Positions 22,855 to 34,700 of a stretch of 64,000 nt of DNA are shown here, in pieces. Position 1 is the first letter of the stretch; every line of letters starts with the position of its first letter. Origin of the DNA: Anniella stebbinsi (Eukaryota > Chordata > Lepidosauria > Squamata > Anniellidae); the NCBI GenBank assembly GCA_029215795.1, contig JARDYH010000007.1, positions 69,060,763-69,124,762 of the forward strand. Reading direction: 5' to 3'. The position numbers were made by a program, and so were the translations under genes. Under the pieces are notes generated by a model. That model had not been told where the DNA came from. It saw only the letters and a program-made list of their open reading frames with translations, and ran no database searches.

Positions 22855-25800
22855 CTGCGGGAGAAGGGGAGATGATGCGCGTTACGGCAGCACAGACTTC
22901 GGGTAAGCGGGCGCGAGTAGCCCCGTGGCTGGGAGGGTCTCTCTCTCGCTCTGGACTGACAGAGGAAGCCTTACTAAAATGGGGCAGGGGAGCGGGGATG
23001 GGAAACAGGTGCAGACAGGGAGGAAATTACCATCTCGAAGGCAGCCTATCCTGTACATCATGGGCATCTTGATGACGAAGGCAAAGAGGTCGTCAATGAA
23101 GGTGTTGAGGGCTTTGTAGGTGAGCATCCGCCAGGGTAGGTGGGCCACCGACTTCAGCTTGTAGTTGATGAACAGCTGAGGTGTCATGGTGATGAAGCCT
23201 GGGCAGGAACAGGGGGAACAAGCAAGAGCCTGAAACCAATGGAGGGAGGCAGTCCAGGGTTTGGAGCCACCAAGATGCTGGTGACACCCAACTTTCCCTT
23301 TCCTTTCCAACTGGGTCCAAGGAAGTTGCTCAGGTTCTGGATCAGTGCCTGATGTCAGTCATGGACCGGACGAGGGTCCAGTGTTGTTAGCCACCCTGAG
23401 GAATGTTTGAACAGGAGGAGAACTGTGCTGGATCCGAGCAAAGACCTTTCTAGACTAGCGTTCTGTTCTCACAGTGGCCAATCAAGTGCCTCTGGGAAGC
23501 CCACAAGAGGACATGAATGCAACAGCACTCTCCTATGCCTGTTCTCCAGCCACTGAGAGATACCGGAGGGAGCGCCTTCTCCCTTACCAACCTGCCTGGT
23601 CACTGAGGTCACTGGAGGGTATGATCCTGGTGGTTCCACATGGACCTATGGTCCGACCGGAGTCCACCAGGAAAAGAGCCTTCCGTGTGGTGGCCCCCTT
23701 CCTATGGAACTCCTCGCCTTTGGAGGTCGTTGCATTGCTTCCAGTGCCTCCTGAAAACGTTGTGGCCGGTCATTCCTTGACTGACAAGCCATGGTTTCAC
23801 CACAACTCAGGTTTTATCAGAACTCTGTTCTTTTAAAAATAGTCATTTTTAATATGGCATTTTTATTCTATTTGTTGTTCACCGTTCCGAAATCTTTTGG
23901 AGGAGGAGCAGTATATAAACATTGTAAATAAATTAATAAATAATAAACTGCTCTTGAGAGCTATACTACCTCTGATCCCAGGAGGTAGCCAATAGTCATC
24001 ATGACTACTTGGCACTGCTAGTCTTTTCCTCCATGAATTCGTCTAACCCCTTTTTTAAAACAAAAAACGCCATCCGATTTGGTGGCAAGGTGGGATACAA
24101 ATTTAACAGAGAGAGAAATGGACGGATAAATAAAGCTGCAGTTCACGAGCCGCACTCGGGCTGATTCGACATCTGTGGAGGTGTCAGGTCTACTTGCAGC
24201 GGAACGCTGTTGTGGGAAAGCCCCGTCTGCTCACCAAAAGTCAGCAGGAATCCGTACAGCATGCTGAGGACCCAGGAGTACCAGCTCTTGTGCTCCATGT
24301 AGAGGAGGCTGTACACAGCGTAACAGCCGAGCAATGGGAAGAGGATCCAGGAGAGATACCGGAAAGCCATCTGGGGAGGCAAAGAAGCAATGGAGATGGT
24401 TCCACAATCGCAAACTCCGTGCCAGGAAATCAGAACGGTGGAATTCATTCCGAAGGCCGCATGACGAGTTGGGAATCTCACGCTCGGGTGTTTTTGGGGA
24501 GTCGCTATCCACCATCACAACCCCCACCCCCACCCCGGATTCCCCTGGGATGCATTGGAATCTAGTGGGAATGCTAGTTTCTGCAAATTACCGCCATGGA
24601 AAAGACCTCCCCCTGTCACAGTATCTGGAAAGGATTCCCCCTCCCCCAGAGTAGGCCCCAAACTCACGTCATCGTAGACTTTGGTAGATGTCTCTATGTA
24701 CGTCGATTTGTCTTTGATCGTTAAGCGTGGAAAGATCCCGGCAATTTTGTTTTCACGGTCCAGCTGTTTGTCAGAGGCAGAACAGGGAGAGGAAAAGGGT
24801 TAAGGTATCGAGGTAAAGGGATGGTTTAGTGAAACAATCAAGCTGGCTCAAAGCAAACGGGACAAGCCATATATATATGCTGAAAGTGTCAACTCGGAAG
24901 ACAAGAATTCTGTCTTTTCAGACCCCTTTTGGATCCTGACCTCCACGGAAGTCCCAAAAGACCTACATCTAAGGCACCATAGGGAGGAAAGAATAACCTG
25001 TTCACACTGAAATGGTCCCACGGCATCCCAAATCCCCATCTTTCTCTAAAATAGCTAGGAGGAAAAAAATAAACACAGGGCATCATTACTCAGGGCAGCA
25101 AGTGCGAAATCAACGGTAGACCGCAAAACAAAACAAAACTCGCATGCAGAGTGTTTTTAAGTCATTCACGTTCTCGAATTCGCTGCCACAAGATGCGGGG
25201 GTGGCCACTAGCTCATGGCCTATGATCAGGAATGCTGGGACTTAATAGTCCAAAGCATCTGGAGGGCACCAGGTTGGGCTATGTGGAAATCTCCAACGGC
25301 ACTATGAACAGCGAACCCCAGTTGCTAAGGAGCGACAGTGGGAGGGGGGCATGGCCATCATCTGTTGCTTGTGGGTTCCCCAGAGAATCTTGGCTGGCCC
25401 ATGGTGGAAAAACAGGATGCTGGGCTGGCTGGACCGTTGACATGACAACACAAGGCTTCTCTTTGGTTCTTAAGGGTTAAAGCTTGCACATTTACCCGGA
25501 CTATCGGCAGCCACCTATCCCTCCCACTAGATTTCCGCTTGACTGCAACATGGTGAGTCTTCTTATAACGTCATTTCTCTCGCAGCTCAAGGCTTGGAGG
25601 TGAGAGGGGGCGACGGGCCTCCTCCCAGCTGCGTCCCGCTGGCTCTTACCCTGACGTCCATAACCTTGGTGATCTTCCAGAGATCAATGAGGAGGCCGAT
25701 GAAAACGCTGACTTGCACCACAAAGTTAGTTTCGTTGTCCAGGATGTAGAGCAGCACGACGAGTGACTGGAACACCCCAAAGACGACGGAGCGGACGGAG

Positions 25801-28747
25801 AGCCCCTCTAGAGACTGCCTGCTGTTCCAGAACTGGATATCTAGAAAGGTGGAAGAGAAACAAAGGTTAGAAGGAAAAGAATCCCATTTTTCTCATGCCC
25901 AGATATATACTGGCAGCTTTGCTGCCGGAGGACATTACCCCTGGTTGAGTCTGTACATGGCCAGTGATGGTTTAGCATCAAAGCCACAATGCTCTGAAGA
26001 GGTGGGACATGGATGTGATACTAAAGAAGATGCATTTATTTCCCCGTTACCTTTGGGCATTAAACTATAGTGGGGGGTGGAGGGGGGAGCGGCTGGGATG
26101 GGGCGGGTAGAGGGTCACCAATATTTTGGAACCTACCATTTTTGAAAGCGAGGAATTCAAAAATGCTATGTACAATGGAAACAACAATAGTCAGAGCCAG
26201 CAGGTATGGATTTGTTTCTAAAAGAGCAACCTAGGAAAAAAGGAGAGAGGGATCTAAGCAGTAGGTAATTCCAGGAGCATCCAGAAATCCACACATTTAT
26301 AAGCATGCCGGAAGCATGAAGAACGTATTTTCCAATCTTGGAACTTTTTCAAAATTTCTGAAGTCTCCATTTACATTTTTTGCAGAGTTTCTAGCCCTCA
26401 CTGTTTCAGACGCGCAGGGAATAAACAATGACAGCACAAATTTTGTAGGCCTTCTCGATCGCAAGATCATTTGAGGGTGTGTTTTTTTAGAAATGCAGAA
26501 TTCACGATCTAACAGACCCTAAAATGTGGCACCTTGCGTATAATTCCTCAAAGATCTGGGAACTCCTCTATAGGCACTAAACTCCCTTCAATTGCTATAG
26601 TCCTCTTTGTGTATCACAAAGTAGAAAAAAATAGAAAAAGAAACACTATACCTAAAGAATAGTACAACCTGATGCAGGACAGCTCACCATAAAAAACTCT
26701 CTCTGTCCCAAGATGGGCAATACCTTTATTTATCCTAATAGTGGCATGGCCCATCTGGGGAGTTTGGTTTTCTCTCTCTCATGGACAAGCAATCAATCAA
26801 GCACAGGTCTCCTTGTTTTCTTTTATCTCTCTCCCTTGTCCTTGTGATTGGTTTAATCCTATCAATTCGTTATTTCCATCTTAACTAGTCCGCCTCTTCC
26901 CACATGTACCTGCCCGGACCCTAAGATCATTCCCTGGGGTCCTTCCCCGTGAGCCCCTGCCAAAGGAAGTGAGACAGGTGGCTACCAGGTTGAGGGCCTT
27001 CTCTGCTGTGGCACCCCGGCTGTGGAATGAGCTCCCCAGAGAGGTTCGCCTGGCGCCAACTTTGCACTCCTTTCGTCGCCAGGTGAAGACCTTTTTATTT
27101 TCACAGTGTTTTAACAGTTCTTCAGTTTTGTCTTTTAACCTTACTGTTTAAATTTGTATTCAAAATCCCTATCAATTTCTGCATGGCTGCACGGTTTTTA
27201 TCCTGGTTGAGCTTTCCTACTGTGTTTTAAATTGTGTTTTTTTTTATATGGTCGTCATTTTATATTTTGAATGGTTTTTATGGTTTTAATTTTTGTAAAC
27301 CGTCCGGAGAGCTTCGGCTATTGGGAGGTATAAAAATGCAGTAAACAAATAAATAAATAAATAAATAAATATTTGTGGAAGAGCACGGGGAGAACCCCAC
27401 AGGCTTTAAGAGCGTCCCACAACGCCTCCCGCTCACCTTCACGGAGTCTTGCTCCTCGTCCGATTGTTCGTACAGATCCTCCCCCAGGAAATTCCAGGGG
27501 GACTTGGTACTCTGGGCAGCATACAGCTGCCACCGCCACAGCGAGAGCGGGCAGAAGGAAAGGCGGAAGGGCAACTGCTCCACTGTCTCGTTGACAGGGA
27601 AGTAGTCCTTCTGCAAGTTCCAGTAGTCGTTGAAGTACAGGATAGGGTAGTAGTCGCCGCTCACCGCGTCAAATTTCACATCTGCAACAAAACAGCCCAA
27701 GGGATGATGTACACAGCACACCTGGACTAGGATGCTGCCCAGGCACAGCGGAGCACAGGAAGCAAAAGAAACCGCACTTCAGCATGAGAGCACTCTTCAA
27801 ATACTTGAGAAGCTGTCACACAGAGGAGGGCCAGGATCTCTTCTCGATCATCCCAGAGTGCAGGACGTGGGATAATGGGCTCAAGTGACAGGAAGCCAGA
27901 TTCCGTCTAAACATCAGGAAAAACTTCCTGTTTGAGCAGTACAACAATGGAACCAATGACCTAGGGAGGTCGTGGGCTCTCCCACACTCGAGGCCTTCAA
28001 GAGGCAGCTGGACAACCATCTGTCAGGGATGCTTTAAGGTGGATTCCTGCATTGAGCAGGGGTTGGACTAGATGGCCTTAGAGGCCCCTTCCACTATTCT
28101 AGTGTTCTATGATCCCAGATCTTATAGAGGGCAGAGATTTTTGCACCTTTCTGACTGTACCACTCGCGTCCCTCTCCCAACACAGATGGAAAAGTGTTTT
28201 CTTTGGGGTAGATTTACACATTGAAGTAGTCTGAATTTTGAAGTTCACAATATGGAGGACATGATTTTATACTTTTAAACTTCTAAAGGAATTTTCAGGC
28301 TTGGACTTGGAGTGGGTTTTCAGTGGGTGTGAAGCAGAATGTGCCAAATTTTCACAAGAGACATTCAAAGTTGAGCCTTTCCTGGTGTGCACTGAAAGAG
28401 TCAATCAATGCTTTAGGTACACATTTCTGGGTATTTCAACATTATAAAAGGAATCCAGATGAATTTTGCAGGGCTACTTTGCACGTACACACAGCATCAG
28501 GGAGGGAAATGGAGAATCTCAATCTGAAAGCTCACTTGAACTCTGTGTGTACACAAAGTCCAGCGGAACCTCTTAACTTGGGAAGATACCATCACTGAGC
28601 TGTAGATTTTTTTTTTTTAATGGATATATTTCAGATAAAGTGGTTTTTAGATATGTTGTCTTTGTGTGTTTTTTATGTTTTTAAACTTTGTATACTGTAT
28701 TTTTTAATATTTTCAGAGAGCTTCAGCTACGAGGTGGTATAGAAATG

Positions 28748-28788
<41 letters not shown>

Positions 28789-31700
28789 TTCACCGCAGTC
28801 ATAATTAAAACATGCTCAATCGTCAGGAAATTCCTGAATCAATTAAAGACAGCGTGACCTGGCAAAGCCCGTCATGTCTGTCTAGAAAAAAATGCCACGA
28901 GCAAGAAAGAGATAGGCCTACCTAGTTGAATTTTAAGATATTTCATTGGTATTTTAATAATGTATTAGTTTGATATGCTTTTTAATAGTTCATTAGTTTT
29001 ATACGTTTTAATCAGTTTTATGTATTTTACGCGGCTTTGTATTTGATGTTGTTCCCCGCCTTGATCCAGAGGGAGAGGCAGGTAATAAACAAACAAACAA
29101 ACAAACAAACAAACAAACAATACTTTAAGTATGGCTGGTTGACTGGGCTGCCATTTTAGAATACGGTGTTCCTGCATCAGGAAAAACATTATAGATGGTT
29201 GTATTTTCAATGCCGTATGTCACTTGAGGGCCTTTGGGTAGTGAAGGAAGCTGCAACCCCTGCGTTACCTCTGCACTAGCCCAAATGTACGAAGGACAGG
29301 ATGCAAGGATCTGCTAGTGCAAACGATGGGAAGAAGTGCTGAGGAGGCTTTTCTCCTGCCCGCTCCCCTACAAGTGGGACACTGGTGCCCGAGCAGCCTC
29401 ACGCGTCAATGGCTTGTCGCCCTTACATTGGTCCAGAGGCGGAGGGACGCTGCCCTTGACCCAGGGCGTGTGGTCATCCACAATGTTGATAGTGAGGTTC
29501 GGGTGCCAGTGCGAGATCACCTCCACGGGGCCGTAGTCTTCGGCTCTCTGCAACAAAAGCACAAAGCCTGAGTCCTTTTTCTACGGCAGGGGCCGGGGGG
29601 GGGGGGGATGGACAGAAAGAAGGGCACTTTTTACTCAAGCCTCGGAGGAGAGGGACGTGAAGTGAAAAAGGGACACTTTGGGGGAATGAATTAAAGCGGG
29701 AGACACGCGCCATCCTTCCGCCCCCAAAAGCTGATTTTTAGAGTGTGAACAATTCGGTTTTAGGAGCCTTTCACAAAAGCCCAGCCTCTGCGTGAGTCCC
29801 CGTTCTTAGCAGGCCCCTTGCCTAAAAGGAAGCAAGCTCAGAGCCGTGGAGATCCAATAAAGCTAATTTATTAGAAGACCTTAAAAGCGAAAACATACAA
29901 TAGAATGAGCTAGGCCAGCGAGGTTGTTCGTAAAGACTGAACACTATGAAACGGGTGAGTCTTCAAAACGTCTTCCTCGCTATCTCAGTGAAGGGTTCCT
30001 CTGGAGGTATACATCGACTTGGGGCATCTGCAAAAGGGCAAACTCAAACACAACGGTCTACAATGACCCTATACTTATTACCTGGGATTTGTGTGTGCGT
30101 GTGCGGGGGGGGGGGGAGTTGCCCACCCCCTGAGCCGCTCCATCCTCCTAGCTGGTCAAGGAAGATTTCCATAGCCTGTCTCCTAATTGGGATACGTTCC
30201 AGTTGGGATGTTATGGAGCACAGCAGGCATGTTATGAGGGCCGCACATGTCGCTTTTCTGATATCGGAGTCATTTCCTCATGTCATGGAGACCTCACCCA
30301 TTATCGCATGGTCCCAGACAGCGAGGCGTAGATCCTGCTACGGCTGGGGGATTAGGAGAGATGTAGTCCAACACATCTGAAGGGCACCAGATTGGGGAAG
30401 GCTGTTCTGACCCTCTGGCAGAGAGACAGAAGGGAGTTCTCTACAGACAGGCTGAAAAGAACTAACAGAGAGGAAGTAGTTCTTGCCCCCTCGCAACAAC
30501 CTTGTGAGGCTGACACACAGTGGCTGAGTGGAGATTTGAATCTGGCTCTCTAGCCAGGAGAGGGATCCAATCACAGCGGGTGCAAAAACTTGGCAGAATT
30601 ACTCATCCACGCAGAGGCGGATGGAGCGGAGGCAAGGGCGTGGCCATTAATCACGCGGGGACACAGCAGGCAGCCTCCTCTGGAACTCACGGGGTCCTTC
30701 ACCCCTGTACTGCTTTGCTATTCATGGCCCAGCTACGTGGGCCCTTTGGAATGACTGCTCTACCCAGTGACGGGCATTTCGATAGGCACAGTCTCTTTCT
30801 CACCATTGAGATTTCATAAAGTTTGACGGCTGCCCTGTTCCCTTGTAAATAGCGTGGCTTTAAAGAGTGAATTAAAATACAGAAGAGCATGAGCCATGCC
30901 TGTGCAAACCTGAACTGCAACCGCAGGCAGTTTCCTCCTCGGACCTGATGGGGCAACTGCTGCGCATACATACCGTCGAGGCTTTCAAAGCCATCCTGAC
31001 CCCTCTGCTGTCAGAAGGGACGGGTTCCTTCCCTGCTTGCCGCCGGGGCTGGGCACATATCCGGAGAGGCCCAGGAAGATGCTCTCTAATTAGAGCACAA
31101 TCCGACGTCCCAGGCTTGCAGGAGGAGCCTACGTGTTGGACAATGGCCTCTGGCTAGCCCTTTGCAGCAACTGTGCACCGCGTGGCCCCTTAGAAGCGAC
31201 GCAGCTGTGGCGGGAGGGGTCCTCGCATTGATTTCCATCAAAAGGGCACAGGTGAGTCTAGTACAGCTGGATTTCAATGGCGGAGGAGCTCCCACAAGTT
31301 ATAATGCCAACTGTATGCAAGAAGCGTGACTGGGTAGAGGCTTCTTCTCTTACCCGCTCACACTCGCAAACAGAAAACTCTAACTGGATGGCAGGGAAAT
31401 GCAGGTTGCTTACCTGTAACTGTAGTTCTTCGAGTGGTCATCTGTGCAGTCACACACTATGGGCTCGCGCCGACGCCGAGCCTCACTTCGGAACTTCTAA
31501 AGCTCAGAAATTATTGGCGGGAACCCCTCCCCCCTTCCGTCCTATCGCGCATGCCCGGGTTCCCGCCTACCTCAGTTCTCTGAGACCGTCTTAGCAGTTC
31601 AACCCTGAGGTAGTGTAACTAAACAAACAAGACTTGTTAATTAAATAAAATATGGCATGGCGATGACACTCATAGACCACAACAAGCGAGGTCTAGAGGG

Positions 31701-34700
31701 GACGGTGGGGGGGTTGTGTGACTGCACAGATGACCACTCGAAGAACTACAGTTACAGGTAAGCAACCTGCATTTCTTCTTCGTGGTCTCTGTGCATCACA
31801 CACTATGGGCGAGTAACCAGCAATCACTTACCGGAGGTGGGTAGACTCGCTTGTCCATTATTACTGTAGAATCGAGGATAGGACCGCACGTCCAAAGTTG
31901 GCGTCATCTCGTGCCCGGACGTCCAGTCTATAATGCGACACAAACGTGGAGACCGACGACCATGTAGCAGCTCTACAGAGTTCTGGAATAGAAACGCCCC
32001 TAGAGAGCGCTGTAGATGCAGCCATCGCTCTCGTGGAGTGGGACCGTAACCCCATCGGGAGCTCTCGTTTCGCCAGCTCATAAGCCAAGGAGATGGTGTG
32101 GGTAATCCATTTGGCGAAGCGCTGTGACGACACTGCCTGTCCTCTTGTTTTCCCTCCATAGGAGACGAATAAACGTTTGGATACTCGAAAGGGCTGTGTT
32201 CTTTCCTTATAGTAGGCCAATGCCCTTCTAACATCAAGAGAATGCAACCTTGCGCCCACGGTGTCGGTGGCGTCCTGGAAAAACGTTGGGAGAACAATGT
32301 CCTGGTTTACATGAAATTGAGAGATAATCTTTGGTTTAAAATCTGGTCCCGGTCGCAGGACAACCTTGTCCCTGTAGAACTGTGTGTATGGTGGATCCAG
32401 CATTAGCGCGCAGAGTTCTGATGCTCGTCTAGCGGAGGTAACGGCAACCAGGAAGGCTACCTTAAAGGATAGTAATCGCAAGTCTATCGTCGCCATTGGT
32501 TCGAATGGCTTGTTGGATAATGCTGCTAAAACCACCGATAAGCTCCATTGTGGGACTATTCTCCTTGTTGGTGGATGAAGATTAAGCAGACCCCTGAGGA
32601 AACGTTTGGACAATGGGTGAGAAAACGCAGAATAACCCTGTATAAGGTCATGATTTGTTGATATCGCTGCCAGATAAACCTTTATCGACGTCTGTCGTAG
32701 GCCTCCCTCATGTAAAGACGCTAGGAAAGATAGAATCTCCTCAATCCTGCAGGAGCTTGGGGAGCCTCTTCCTTCGCCGTAGAACGCTTGAAAGCGTCTC
32801 CACTTCCTATCATACGATCTTCTCGTAGATGGCTTTGTAGCTTCTTTGAGGATACTCTGGACAGGGGTTGGCAGGTCTAGGTGTTGCCATCTTGCCGGAT
32901 TCTCCACGCCGTTAGCTTTAGCTTCTGCGGGTTTGGATGATGCACTTTGCCCCTGTCCATTGTAATGAGATCGTCTGCCCTTGGCATCTGCACGTATTCT
33001 CCGTTGGCCAGATGAAAGAGGGGAGCGAACCATGCTTGTCTCGGCCACCATGGGGTAATCAATATGGCGTCCGTCTTCCCTAGTCGCAGAATTGCTACCA
33101 CTTTCGAGATGAGGGGGAACGGGGGGAAGGCATAAACAAAGTCCGTCCCCCAAACGGTGCTGAATGTGTCTCCCAAAGAGCCCTTTCCAGTCCCTGCCCT
33201 GGTGCAGAAGCGCTCGCAGACGGCATTTTCCGCAGATGCGAAGACGTCCATGCTTGGGGTCCCCCATCTTCGGAATAGATTCGAAACAGCGATGGGGTTT
33301 AGCTCCCACTCGTGCGCACTGGAGAAATTCCGGCTGAGCTCGTCCGCGCGCGCGTTGTCTGTTCTCGCTATATGGACCGCGGATAGACGTATGCCATGCG
33401 ATATCGCCCAGTCGAAAATGATCAATGTCAGGTCGAGGAGCTCTCTGGAGCGTGTCCCTCCCTCTTTGTTTATGTACCAGACCACAGACATATTGTCCGA
33501 TACAATCCTGACGTGGCTGTTTGATACATACTCCTTGAAGGCCAATAATGCCTTTCGTACGGCTAACAATTCTAGAAAATTGATGTGTCGCACCCTGTCC
33601 TTGTGGAGCCACTCCTCTTGCACCGTCAAGTGGCCGCAGTGCGCTCCCCATCCCAGAAGTGATGCGTCTGAGGTGATTGACTTGGACGGGCCTGTGCTCA
33701 CAAAAGGTAGCCCTAAGGCTAAGTTCTCTGGAACAGTCCACCAATGGAGTGACTGGTGTAGTGATTCCGGGATGCCCACCCGTACTGTGTTTGACTGTCG
33801 CAACGGGTCGTATACTGAGAGGAGAAACATCTGTAGTGGTCTCATCCGTAGGCGTGCCCACCTTACCACATGAACTGTGGAGGCCATGAGTCCCAGCAAT
33901 TTCTGCAAAGTGATTATCTTGTGAGGTCTGGTGTTCAGCACCCTCTGCGCCATACTGTGTATTCTGTGACGTCTTTCCTCGGGCAGAAAAGCCCTCCCCA
34001 CTGTTGAGTCGAGGAGCGCGCCTATAAATTGAATCGTCTGCGTGGGTTGGAGCACCGATTTTTTTGTGTTCACTACAAGTCCTAGGGATTCCAGCAAGGT
34101 TGTCACTGTTGTAACGTCCTGTACCGCTTGTGACTGGGATGGAGAGACGATCAGCCAGTCGTCCAAGTAAGGATAAATTTTTACCCCCAGAGGTCGAAGG
34201 TATGCGCATACTACGGCCATGCATTTCGTGAAGACTCTGGGGGCAGTCTTCAGACCGAATGGCAGGACATTGAATTGGAATATCTCTGATCCTATGATGA
34301 ACCTCAGGAAACGTTGGTGGGACTGATGAATGGGGATGTGGAAGTAGGCATCCTTTAGATCTACAAGGGTGAACCACATATTTCCACGGAGTAGGGGAAG
34401 AACCAATCCTAGAGTGACCATCCTGAACTTTTTGGGTATCAAGAAATCGTTGAGTAGCCTTAGGTCCAAGATGGGACGTAGGCCGCCATCTCTCTTTGGG
34501 ACTGTAAAGTAGCGGGAGTAAAAACCCCTGCTCGCCTCTGAGATGTTGACTGAGGCGATAGCCCCCTTTTGGAGGAGAGAGGTCACTTCCTCCTGCAGAA
34601 TGGCGGAGGCAGGTGTGAATTTCAGTTTCCCCGTTGGAGGGATGGTGGCGAACTCGATACGGTATCCCTGTCGGACAATCTCCAACACCCATTTGTCCGT

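Larger units (their letters stand above)
27682..29426 (-). other. CLPTM1: CLPTM1 intron 7, repeat-rich
   Basis: 1745 bp. It holds a CR1 3' end, an L2-like tail at 28600-28747, a (TAA)n microsatellite at 28748-28789, an R2/R4-like LINE fragment at 28795-28905, and another LINE tail at 28925-29120 ending in (CAAA)n. Confidence 0.75.

Noticed and set aside
33157..33873. 238-codon plus-strand open frame inside the DIRS element
   Set aside because: It is antisense to the RT/RNase H frame and is a shadow of it.
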